A stretch of DNA of 64,000 nt from positions 372,001 through 436,000 of the forward strand of contig JAPFFF010000004.1 in NCBI GenBank assembly GCA_039105265.1. The letters run 5' to 3'. How positions within the stretch are numbered: position 1 is the first letter of the stretch; each line of letters starts with the position of its first letter. Source of the stretch: Tritrichomonas musculus. Lineage: Eukaryota; Parabasalia; Tritrichomonadida; Tritrichomonadidae. Positions 41,077 to 49,863 of this stretch are shown here, in pieces. The notes beneath the pieces are model-generated. The model was not told where the DNA came from. It saw only the letters and a list, made by a program, of their open reading frames with translations, and did not search any database. The position numbers and the translations under genes were made by a program.

Positions 41077-43896
41077 CTAAGCAATTTTGCTCATTAAATC
41101 AACAACAACAACTGATATATTATCGGAAGATTGAACCGCAAAAGCTGCATTTCGTATCATAAATGCTGCTTCAGTTGGGGATGAGGCATTTACTGCAACT
41201 TGTGCAACTTCATCATTTGTTAGAACATCGAATACTCCATCGCATCCAATTACAAGAAACTTATCTTTTTCATTATCAATTTCAAATTCCTCGATTTCAG
41301 CATCTCTACAAACGCCAGATACATGATAATCTCCCATTGCTCTTGACACTGCAAGAATTCCATCAACACGGTTATCTTTCGAAATTCTTCCATAATCATT
41401 ATGTATTCGTTCAAATTCACTTCGAAAGAAAGGCTTATGATCCTTTGTTAATTCGCGAGATGTACCATCAGTTCTTATAATTATTGCTCTTGAATCTCCA
41501 AGATTAGCAGTTACTAATTTTTTACCAACAAATAATGAGTAAGATGATGAATCAGATGAAGGGTCATCTGAAGGTGAGGTTTGCTTGGCACAAGGAGAAT
41601 CATAAATAAAAGAAAGGCAAAGTGTTGATCCATCTTGAAAATTATGCTTTTGGAGACATTTTCCAGTTTCATTTATTACTGATTCAATTGCGTGCTTCAC
41701 TTTTTCAAAAGTGAACAAGTTATTTTTGATGTGCAAATTTTTATTAAAACTTTGTTGGTGTATTTGATTTTCAAAATATTTTTCAAATAATTCCGAAAGT
41801 TTAATAGCAACATATTTTGCTGTATTAGATCCACCGTGGCCGTCACATACTGCATATAAATTTAAATCATCACGAACGATTATTGAATCTTCCATATCTT
41901 TTCTTAATCCCAAAATTTCAGAAAATCCGCTTTTCATTTTTCCATCTTGCTTTTTTTGATTTACGTACAATTGTTTTTTCTTTGCCGCAAATGTAGTTTT
42001 TGGGTCATTTTTTATTATTGGTGTAATATTCAAATCGTTTTTCGATGTTATTATTTCGCGCAATAATTCATTAGTACTGTTTACAGTTGTAATTTCAGTT
42101 TCTGATATATCAACAGTATCAAGAAAGATTAATTCTGTTATATCAAGTGTTCCTTTCAAAGGATTTCCAGCAAGTTCAAGACATTGGAGAAGTGGTGCGT
42201 CTAAAAATTTCGGAATTTTCGTCAATTTATTATATGATAAATTCAAATCTACAAGAGAATTACCACTAATTTCTTCGGGAATCGAGTTTGGCTCCGAAGT
42301 AATATTATTCATTGAAACATCAAGAATTTTTGTGTGACTAGAAATCACAGGAAGCTCAGTAAGTTTATTTTGTGATAAATTGATAATTTGAAGATCGAAA
42401 ATCCTTGGAAATGACTTAAGTTGGTTCCCACTAAAATCAACATATTTTAAATTCATAAATGGATGAGAGTATGTTTGTGAATGATAATTGTTTGAAGAAA
42501 TGCATGCTAATACGAAATCATCTGCGTCATTGGTACTATTTCCATCATGAGTAAAAAATCGACTTGGTTGAGTACGATCAAAAAAGGCTCCTTCAACAGA
42601 TTCAAGTTGGCAGCAAGAAGCAGAAATATTTTGGAGTGTAACTGGCATTTTTGGAAGTTCTTTGATTGGATTATGAGATACACTCAATCGCTGAAGTTTA
42701 GTACAATTGATGATTTCAGTAGGAATTTCCGTTATTTTGTTGAAATCTACAGAAAATGATTGAAGTTTTGGTAACTTTTCAAAAATTTCATTCGGTATCT
42801 GTTCAATTTGGTTAAACGAAAGATCAATTGCAATGATTGTACTTGGAAAACTGGTGAAATTTATTTCTTTAATTTGATTACGATCAGCAGTAAATGTTTC
42901 AGCTTGTTCCATTTCAAGGCCTTCAGGAAGTTCAGTAAGTTTATTATCAGCTAATAAAATATCTACCAAAAATTTCAGTGATTGCTTTGAAATACTTTCA
43001 ATTTGATTGCTTGAAACATCAATTTTTTTAATTGATGGCTGAAAATCTGGTAAATTCGTAATTTTATTTTCCGCAAGAACCAATTCAGTTAAATTTGGAA
43101 GGCAGAGAATTGATTTTGGGATATTTACTAAGAAATTATGAGTAAGATTAATTTGCTTAAGAGTTTGTGGAAATACAAAATTATCTGATGTTTCAGAATT
43201 AACTTCAGGAAGTTCTGTAATTAGATTATCGCTTAAATCAATCGATGTTAATGCAGGAAAACTTTTTGAAAAATTGTCTGGAATTACTTTTATTTGATTT
43301 TTAGAAAGATCTAAAGTTGTAAGTTTGGGTAAGCTCAAAGTTGCTGTTTCTATAGATTGGATGCAATTTAATGATATTGATAATGTAATGATAAGTTCAG
43401 ATTGAAGTTTTGAAAGCACTTTCAAAAAATTGCAGTCTAAAGAAATAATTTCTAATGAAGGAAATTTTACAATTAGTTGATCTGGAAACTCGTTAAATTG
43501 ATTTTGAGTTAAATTTAATGATTCTACTTTTTTGTTCGTTAAGGAATCATTAAGTTTTTCAAGTTGATTGGATGATAAATTTAATTTTTTCAAGTTTTCA
43601 TAAGACGCGAGAGCTTTTGCAATATGTATTGGGACTGAAGATCCCATCTGATTTTTTGAAAGGTCAACCAATAAAACGTTTTTCATATTTTCAGGTAGTG
43701 TTATAAATTTATTTCCAGATAAATAAAGATTTTTTGCTTTATTTTCCAAAGGAGGAGTAAAAGGGAGTTTCGTAAGATGTTGATCAGTTAAATTAATGTT
43801 TTCTGTATTTGGTGTAATATTATAAGATGCCTGATTTCCCATTGATAGAAAAAATAAATCAAATGATGTAAATAAATAAATACAAATAAATTCCAC
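41077..43896 (-). CDS. LRR-PP2C protein phosphatase, myristoylation signal at internal start
   Basis: Residues about 30-640 hold some 22 leucine-rich repeats (LxxLxLxxNxLxxLP type); residues about 658-939 are a PP2C (PPM) Ser/Thr phosphatase. PP2C motifs seen: GLRKDMEDS, VCDGHGGSNTA, NLGDSRAIIIRTDG, ELTKDHKP, LAVSRAMGDYHVSG, FLVIGCDGVFDVLTNDE and SSDNISVVVVDL, so the metal-binding Asp residues are present and the enzyme should be active. The architecture recalls plant and fungal LRR-PP2C signal modules and PHLPP. The first Met gives an odd hydrophobic lead; Met19 (codon at 43840-43842) gives MGNQAS, a textbook N-myristoylation start (Gly2, Ser6), and the DNA before it is very AT-rich. I therefore prefer 43842 as the real start, giving a 921-residue membrane-attached protein. 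Confidence 0.92.
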   Translation of the reverse strand: MEFICIYLFTSFDLFFLSMGNQASYNITPNTENINLTDQHLTKLPFTPPLENKAKNLYLSGNKFITLPENMKNVLLVDLSKNQMGSSVPIHIAKALASYENLKKLNLSSNQLEKLNDSLTNKKVESLNLTQNQFNEFPDQLIVKFPSLEIISLDCNFLKVLSKLQSELIITLSISLNCIQSIETATLSLPKLTTLDLSKNQIKVIPDNFSKSFPALTSIDLSDNLITELPEVNSETSDNFVFPQTLKQINLTHNFLVNIPKSILCLPNLTELVLAENKITNLPDFQPSIKKIDVSSNQIESISKQSLKFLVDILLADNKLTELPEGLEMEQAETFTADRNQIKEINFTSFPSTIIAIDLSFNQIEQIPNEIFEKLPKLQSFSVDFNKITEIPTEIINCTKLQRLSVSHNPIKELPKMPVTLQNISASCCQLESVEGAFFDRTQPSRFFTHDGNSTNDADDFVLACISSNNYHSQTYSHPFMNLKYVDFSGNQLKSFPRIFDLQIINLSQNKLTELPVISSHTKILDVSMNNITSEPNSIPEEISGNSLVDLNLSYNKLTKIPKFLDAPLLQCLELAGNPLKGTLDITELIFLDTVDISETEITTVNSTNELLREIITSKNDLNITPIIKNDPKTTFAAKKKQLYVNQKKQDGKMKSGFSEILGLRKDMEDSIIVRDDLNLYAVCDGHGGSNTAKYVAIKLSELFEKYFENQIHQQSFNKNLHIKNNLFTFEKVKHAIESVINETGKCLQKHNFQDGSTLCLSFIYDSPCAKQTSPSDDPSSDSSSYSLFVGKKLVTANLGDSRAIIIRTDGTSRELTKDHKPFFRSEFERIHNDYGRISKDNRVDGILAVSRAMGDYHVSGVCRDAEIEEFEIDNEKDKFLVIGCDGVFDVLTNDEVAQVAVNASSPTEAAFMIRNAAFAVQSSDNISVVVVDLMSKIA

Positions 43897-44171
43897 TTTT
43901 TATGAATATTTTATATTTTTCTTTTGAAAGGATTTCTGAGATGCCTCATATTTATTGAAATTATTCTTTACAAAAATCTGAATAAATCCATTTTATCGGT
44001 CTTTCTCTTCATAATTGGTTTTTTTTCAATATCGTTATTATTGAACGTTGATGCTGAAATAATTTAAGAATCAAAACGTTTTTCATGTCTTAAACTCATG
44101 AAATAGTTAATGAAATAAAAATTAAAGCAGAAAATATATTTTGGATACATTTAATGCAAAAAATGGTAATA

Positions 44172-46247
44172 CTATTCAAAACCATTTTTCAAAGGAGAAA
44201 AATGACGTAGAGGGAAATAAATATCTTCCTGGTCTTTCTTTAATCTCTCGATTTTCAGACATTTGATGTTGCTAAATTTCACAGAATCAATATACAAATC
44301 GAAAAATTCATTAGATCCGGATTTAATCATTAAAGAGCATATCAATATTAACTGATTATTAAATGAAGCTTCACTTATCAAATTATTGGTTTCTAAAATC
44401 AATGCATTATCTTCTGGTGAGCAAAGGAAGCAATTTTCGCTAGGTAAAGACATATTCATTACTTTGATATCGTCTGAAATTGCGTTAAATTTATAGCACT
44501 CAAGTTGAACTTGATTTGTATCATTAACAGGTGATGAGAGATTGAAATAAATCATTCCACTAATCGCACATGGTTTCAAAATAACAGAATCGATAAATGG
44601 AACTGCAAACACTTGATTTTTTTTATTTGTCAAAAAAGCGGTCCATACGGCAAATTTTGTTGTAAAAGTAGCACAACCACAATAAAATGATAAAAAGCGA
44701 TAAAAAACTGAGAATGGTGAGATTGATTCACGCCATAAATCATTTGGAAATTCTGATGAGTCGCTCGGTGCCAAAATTGGTAAATTTGAATCATTGACTT
44801 TTCTTGAAATACTTGGAAATGAATCAAACATCAATTTAATAAATTCATTACTAGTGTGGCGAATGCATACATCGTTTTCATTCAAAAAATGGGAAAGCCG
44901 CGAATCTTCTTTCAATATAGGTAGAACAAAAAGTTTTTTCTTTATTGAATCGCTTCTATGTTCAAATAAAAATGTTACGTAATCAATTAAAGCATTCATC
45001 ATTTCAGCTCCTCCACCTATAACAGCAGCATAAAGATCTGATTTATTACCTTGTTTCATTTTGTCGAAAGGGTTTCGTGAACTTCCTGATAAAAATGGAA
45101 CGCCGTTTACTTTTGTTGATGAAAATACAAGAAAAATATCATTAGGAAGCTCGGATGGCTCAAACGGATACATCAAAGGCGTATATACTTTTGGTTGGGA
45201 AGTCCTTGGAACTGATCTTGAAATGAGAAATTCCCATAATTCAGAATCATACATAATTGTTTGATCATTAATGTCAACGTCAATGTTTGAAAATACAGTA
45301 TAAGCATGTTTGGATGATATAATCAACTTTTCGAAGATCTCGTTGAGATATTTTGGATCTGGTGAAATATCTTCATCTTTGAATTTTTCATAATAAAGAT
45401 TGTCGAGAAGTGAATATATTGATTGAAATTGGTTTACAGTTGAATAAACTTCAATATTTAAGAAAGTTTTATACATCTGAAATGGAATAAATAGAATATG
45501 GCTGGTGCTTGAGCATTTAATTAGATCATAATTATATAGTGCAGCATTTGAGTAAGGAATAGACATTTCAGTTAGTAGAGTAGCATGTGGTTGTTGGCAT
45601 TGCAAAAGATATGGATCATTGAAATTTTTCATAAAACTTTCATATGTTTGTTTCAGATTTGATTCGCTTGATGTTCTAAAGAATAGTGAATATCGAAGGA
45701 TAATCCGAAAAATGTCAGGTGATGAAGTGAATTGATGTAAAAAAAGAAATGGATCGCTTTTATGCACGATAGTAGGATACAAAAGTGTACAAATAATTGG
45801 AAGAATAGGATCATTACTTACATGCTTAACCCAGATTGCAAAAAAATTCATTAATTTTGGAGTATTTTGTAAAATGATTTCTTTAAAAGATGTAAAATCA
45901 CTGTCGCCTAGTTTTCGAAATATTGTGTTAAGGTAATTGATATTTGTTTGATTTATTCTTTGTTGATTCAATGTTAACAAAATTATAGCAGCGATATGTT
46001 TTGTCATATTGCTTTCTGTTTGTGCAAAACAAAATAATAAATAATCATATAATTCCTGATTCGTGTTAATGTTATGCCAAAACTTATAAAAATCTTTCAA
46101 AATTGATTGATCACCATAAACAGCCCTTGATATAAACAGTTTAACTTGTTCTATATGCTTTCTATCGCAAGGAGTATAATATTTTTCTGTGTTTTCATTA
46201 CTCATAATTGAATCTGAACTCTCAAGCATTGAAAAATATATTTTCAA
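44172..46247 (-). CDS. Unknown helical protein (691 aa)
   Basis: Not recognised. Residues 25-330 look like alpha-helical repeats (DRKHIEQVKLFISRAVYGDQ, KHIAAIILLTLNQQRINQ). Residues 390-500 suggest an alpha/beta segment (AAVIGGGAEMMNALIDYVTF, KKLFVLPILKEDSRLSHF). The C-terminal part is beta-rich. No signal peptide; no membrane helix. Three Met codons occur in the first 15 residues (46247, 46229, 46205) and the true start is unclear; 46229 follows ATTTTTCA directly, which is a possible initiator. Only 48 bp separate it from the divergent CK2-like kinase gene, so the two probably share a promoter region. Confidence 0.75.
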   Translation of the reverse strand: MKIYFSMLESSDSIMSNENTEKYYTPCDRKHIEQVKLFISRAVYGDQSILKDFYKFWHNINTNQELYDYLLFCFAQTESNMTKHIAAIILLTLNQQRINQTNINYLNTIFRKLGDSDFTSFKEIILQNTPKLMNFFAIWVKHVSNDPILPIICTLLYPTIVHKSDPFLFLHQFTSSPDIFRIILRYSLFFRTSSESNLKQTYESFMKNFNDPYLLQCQQPHATLLTEMSIPYSNAALYNYDLIKCSSTSHILFIPFQMYKTFLNIEVYSTVNQFQSIYSLLDNLYYEKFKDEDISPDPKYLNEIFEKLIISSKHAYTVFSNIDVDINDQTIMYDSELWEFLISRSVPRTSQPKVYTPLMYPFEPSELPNDIFLVFSSTKVNGVPFLSGSSRNPFDKMKQGNKSDLYAAVIGGGAEMMNALIDYVTFLFEHRSDSIKKKLFVLPILKEDSRLSHFLNENDVCIRHTSNEFIKLMFDSFPSISRKVNDSNLPILAPSDSSEFPNDLWRESISPFSVFYRFLSFYCGCATFTTKFAVWTAFLTNKKNQVFAVPFIDSVILKPCAISGMIYFNLSSPVNDTNQVQLECYKFNAISDDIKVMNMSLPSENCFLCSPEDNALILETNNLISEASFNNQLILICSLMIKSGSNEFFDLYIDSVKFSNIKCLKIERLKKDQEDIYFPLRHFSPLKNGFE

Positions 46248-46295
46248 TATTTAAATGGTTGTAAATTCAGATAATTATTTATTAAATTTCAAAAA
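46248..46295. promoter_or_regulatory. 48-bp divergent promoter region
   Basis: Everything between the start codons of the 691-aa protein gene (minus) and the CK2-like kinase gene (plus). If the minus gene starts at 46229 or 46205 the region grows to 66 or 90 bp. It contains TTTCAAAAA just before the plus ATG. Confidence 0.5.
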
Positions 46296-47426
46296 ATGAT
46301 AAATTCAAAAGCAATTTCATTTTCTGATCAAAATCAGAAGGTAGCTGTTCAAGAGCCATATGAGAAATTTGAGAGAGAAAATATTGACTATTTCCCTGTT
46401 ATTGATTATTTGACTTTTGATGAAAAAATCGGTGAAGGAAATTTCTCCCAAGTTTACAAAGGTTTATATTATCAGAAAGATCAAGTAGCAATAAAATTAA
46501 TTGTCAGAGGCAGCGATTATTTAATTAATTGTGAAATTGAGATTTTAAAGAAATTAAAAGGAGCGCCTCATATAGTTCAACTTTATGAAGTCATTTACTG
46601 TGATAAATGTGGAAGTAAAGATGGAAATAAAAATTCTAATATTGAATATATTCAGAATAAAGATTCTCAAAATGAAATAAATAGAGCAGACCATAATAAA
46701 AATGATTTTCAAATAAAAGCATTAGAAACTCATCATCATTCAGGTTTTAAACCGTCTTCCTTTTCAAAGCTTACGTTACTTGTTTTTGAATATCTTGAAG
46801 GAATCGATGTCATGAACATGTATCAAACTTTTACACTTGATCAAATTCGAATTCTACTTCGTTCACTTTTAGAATCTTTGTCAGCTGCTCATGATTTAGG
46901 AATCGTTCACCGAGATGTCAAGTTAAGTAATATCATTATTCTTCACAATTTTTCTGAAGTTAAACTAATTGATTGGGGATGCGCAACATTTGTTAATGAA
47001 TGCATGTCATCGAGAGCTGGGTCAAGAGAAGGAAGGCCACCTGAAATGCTCCTTGGATATCAAAATTATGGTTTTGGTTGTGACGTCTGGGCTGTTGGGA
47101 TTTTGATTATATTCATACTAAATAAAGGAATTATTCCTTGGAAAGCAAGAAATAGCAAGGAAACCTTGATTAAGTTGTCTGAGTTTGTTGGTGGTGAACT
47201 TATTAAAGATTATTCAAAAAAATTGAATTTGGAGATTGATTCTAAAATTTATGAGGATTTTTATAGTAAACCTGTAAAAACAATTGAATCTGAGCTTATT
47301 GAAGAAGGTTGGAAATCTGATCTAGATTATGAATTACTAGAATTAATGAAGTCGTGTTTAACAATAGATTACCAGTTAAGACCATCTGCAAAAGAACTTT
47401 TGGATAAGCCATTTTTTAAGCATTAG
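46296..47426 (+). CDS. CK2-alpha-like Ser/Thr protein kinase (376 aa)
   Basis: Full catalytic domain. Gly-loop GEGNFSQV (46-53), ATP lysine K67 in VAIK, HRD at 205-207 in VHRDVKLSN, and DWG at 226-228 in place of DFG, the hallmark of CK2 catalytic subunits. Later CK2-type features: SREGRPPEMLLGYQNYGFGCDVW, LSEFVGGELIKDYSKKLNLEI, which mirrors the CK2 segment before the IDxxF region. Unlike CK2 it has an insert of about 55 polar residues (about 102-157) with a CDKC pair and an HHH run between beta strands 4 and 5, and the HRDVKPHN motif reads HRDVKLSN. Probably active; a divergent CK2 paralogue. Substrates unknown. Divergent from the 44172-46247 gene. Confidence 0.88.
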   Translation: MINSKAISFSDQNQKVAVQEPYEKFERENIDYFPVIDYLTFDEKIGEGNFSQVYKGLYYQKDQVAIKLIVRGSDYLINCEIEILKKLKGAPHIVQLYEVIYCDKCGSKDGNKNSNIEYIQNKDSQNEINRADHNKNDFQIKALETHHHSGFKPSSFSKLTLLVFEYLEGIDVMNMYQTFTLDQIRILLRSLLESLSAAHDLGIVHRDVKLSNIIILHNFSEVKLIDWGCATFVNECMSSRAGSREGRPPEMLLGYQNYGFGCDVWAVGILIIFILNKGIIPWKARNSKETLIKLSEFVGGELIKDYSKKLNLEIDSKIYEDFYSKPVKTIESELIEEGWKSDLDYELLELMKSCLTIDYQLRPSAKELLDKPFFKH

Positions 47427-47827
47427 CAGTGTTTTTTATTTATTAACCAAAATTATTTGTTAATCAAATTTTATAATCATGAATCTTTAAATATAGCAAA
47501 TCCAAATAGAAAAAGTATGATTATTTGTTATTTTGAATAAAATTTATTATTATCTTTTTTGATCGAAATTGTTCAACTGAAATTAAATTATTTTAATTTT
47601 GTTAAAACCTTTAGGAAAAAAATAAAATCTAGGCTTTAAATTGGTGGTCATATTTAAAATAGATAATTACCATTACCGACCAAAAAGACAGCAGATTTTC
47701 TTTTAAGTTGTCATTGATCTTTTTCAAGCCTAGAATAAAAATATATAAATATTGTAAGAAATCAAAGGGAAATATGAAGAAGATGAAAAAAATCATATAA
47801 GTAAAATGTAACCATTTCAAAAAAAAA
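47427..47827. other. Intergenic, promoter of the SDF2-like gene
   Basis: No gene seen; AT-rich. Ends in CCATTTCA followed by an A run directly before the ATG. Confidence 0.4.
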
Positions 47828-48418
47828 ATGTTTATTTTTCTTCTCTCTAGCATTGTCACATCGCAATTTGTTACGTATGGATCAGCAGTGCAGCTGAAAG
47901 GACTTTTTACTAAAAATCGAATTACGATTGAGATCAACCAAACGAGTCTTCTCCCAGTTATTAATTGCAAACGGCCTCCTTATAACGATGGATGGTATTG
48001 GGTCATTGAACCTGCTAATGGGACGCAAGAAGTAACGAGGAAACCAATTATTTGTGGTGAAGATATTACACTCCATAACCCACTTTTTTCTTATTACATC
48101 ACAAGTGGAGAACGATCACAAGGCACGATTACAGCCACGAAATTGATGAATCAAGAAGGTAAAAGTCATTGGAAAGTTATATGTGACCAAAGAACGAAAT
48201 ATTGGGAACAAGATAAAGCAGTTCAATTTTACAACGTTAAAGAAAAATGTTATCTTCAATCAGGCTTCAATTCAATTACTAATGAAGTGGAAAATCAAAT
48301 ATATGAAGTTAAGTGTGCAAAGAAGTTTTCAAAAGAAACACAATGGAGGTCGTCAGAAGGTATTTATCTTGATAACGAACCAATTTCTGAAATGTATGCG
48401 AAATCACCACGAAATTAA
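47828..48418 (+). CDS. SDF2-like MIR-domain secretory protein (196 aa)
   Basis: Short signal peptide MFIFLLSSIVTS, then three MIR-type beta-trefoil repeats: VTYGSAVQLKG, GWYWVIEPANG, PIICGEDITLHNPLFSYYIT, HWKVICDQRTKYWEQD and QWRSSEGIYL follow the order and spacing of stromal cell-derived factor 2 (SDF2/SDF2L1), which starts VTCGSVVKL and ends EGIF. Known SDF2 proteins sit in the ER lumen with BiP and ERdj3 and touch protein O-mannosylation and folding. Size (196 versus about 210 aa) agrees. The end ...AKSPRN is not a standard KDEL-type signal, so retention may depend on a partner. Four Cys could form disulfides. Confidence 0.88.
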   Translation: MFIFLLSSIVTSQFVTYGSAVQLKGLFTKNRITIEINQTSLLPVINCKRPPYNDGWYWVIEPANGTQEVTRKPIICGEDITLHNPLFSYYITSGERSQGTITATKLMNQEGKSHWKVICDQRTKYWEQDKAVQFYNVKEKCYLQSGFNSITNEVENQIYEVKCAKKFSKETQWRSSEGIYLDNEPISEMYAKSPRN

Positions 48419-48729
48419 AGCAATTTATCAAATGGTTCGTAATAATTATTGTTGTTGTTGTTGTTTTCAATATTATTATTAATAAAGTAAAAATTCTTCT
48501 GTTTGATCAACATTATCAAATAGTCATCACATACTTGAATAATATTTTATTAATCGAAATACGTGAAGTTGAAAAGATGCATCAAGTAAACTGAGTTTTC
48601 ATTAAAATCATTCCTTACTATTAAAATGAGTAAATGATGGAAATAAATAGAGAAAGAAAGAAACAACTTATTGAGTTTATAAAAATAAAAAAAAGTTTTA
48701 ATTCCCCTTGGCTTTAAGCAAAAAGCTTT
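48419..48729. other. Convergent 3' region with a GTT microsatellite
   Basis: Contains a (TTG)5-type run around 48450-48465. No gene. Confidence 0.5.
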
Positions 48730-49863
48730 TTAAAGTTGTAATTTGTAGCAAAAGAAATCATTTGAAATTGGATGATCTTTCTCAAATTGTTCAATTTTAT
48801 GTTTGTAATCGTCGATTTCTTTAAGTTCTTTCTCTGTAAATTTAGCAATAAGGAAATCTTCATCTTTAGAAATAGCTTCATATATTTCTGATGCAGTTGG
48901 TCGATCGTCAGGATTAAGATTGCAGCAGCACTCCAAAAGTTCTCTATACTTAGGAGATACATTTGAAGGAATTATTGGAAGAACGCCTTTTACAATTTCT
49001 GCCTGAAGTTTAAATGAAGCATATTTCCTAGAAGGATCGTCATCGAGTTTAAACGGTTCGTAACCTGTAACCATCAAGTAAATCATACGGCCAAGTGAAA
49101 AAATATCAATTTCATCTTTGTATAAATTGAATCCTTCTTCAAAAAGTTCTGGTGCTTTATAATATGTAGCATCATCTGTTAAAGTAGTTTTCGGTGCATC
49201 TTTGCTAACATCAAATTCACGTGATGTACTGAAATCAAAAACTTTGGGGTAGAAATTGTCATCAAGCCAAATCGTTTTTGGATTTATGCTTCGATGAAGA
49301 ACATGTCGGCTGTGAAGAAAACGAACTGCTGCACAAATTCCTAATATGCATATTTGTCGTTGAACTGGTTTTAAATCAAGTTTTGATCGATTTATATGGC
49401 TTTGAATTGATTTATTTTCAAGGAACTCGAGATATATAATAGGATTGGGGTGGCTGGGGTCATCATCCTCTTCGTCATATTTTATGTCAGTATTATATAA
49501 ATCTAATCCTTTAAATTTAACAATTGTTGGATGATCAAGTTCTTTGAGAATTAAAGCTTCTCGAAGAAGCATGAGTTGTCTATACCAGCGAAAATCTATT
49601 GCCCTATCTTCAGTTCCCATATCTTTTTGAAGTACCATGGGATCAAATACTTTACATATTACTCTCTCGCTTGTGCTTTGCTCAATTGCTAGGCAGAACC
49701 TAATTGCATTAGTTCCATTATTATTTAAAATATCATCGTCGTCTTCGTCTTCTTTAAATTTGCCATGTTGAACAAAAAGGTCTTTAAAGTCATTCATTTT
49801 TAAAGATGATGTCAAAAAAATACTATTTTGGCGGTTAGGCGATTTTAAGGGACTAGTTTCCAA
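48730..49863 (-). CDS. Protein pseudokinase (377 aa)
   Basis: Kinase fold from about residue 50 to 335. The ATP lysine is kept (K71 in VICKVFDP), but the catalytic loop reads LHRSINPKTIWL with Ser192 in place of the catalytic Asp of HRD, and the metal-binding DFG is DFS (210-212). The regulatory parts are normal: YYKAPELFEEG, DEIDIFSLGRMIYLMVTGYEPF and a C-lobe CCNLNPDDRPTASE. So it is probably catalytically dead or very weak, serving as a scaffold or ATP sensor. An acidic DEDDDD run and a DDDPS loop insert are seen in the N-lobe. Divergent TKL-type kinases and pseudokinases are abundant in trichomonads. It converges with the SDF2-like gene. Confidence 0.88.
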   Translation of the reverse strand: METSPLKSPNRQNSIFLTSSLKMNDFKDLFVQHGKFKEDEDDDDILNNNGTNAIRFCLAIEQSTSERVICKVFDPMVLQKDMGTEDRAIDFRWYRQLMLLREALILKELDHPTIVKFKGLDLYNTDIKYDEEDDDPSHPNPIIYLEFLENKSIQSHINRSKLDLKPVQRQICILGICAAVRFLHSRHVLHRSINPKTIWLDDNFYPKVFDFSTSREFDVSKDAPKTTLTDDATYYKAPELFEEGFNLYKDEIDIFSLGRMIYLMVTGYEPFKLDDDPSRKYASFKLQAEIVKGVLPIIPSNVSPKYRELLECCCNLNPDDRPTASEIYEAISKDEDFLIAKFTEKELKEIDDYKHKIEQFEKDHPISNDFFCYKLQL

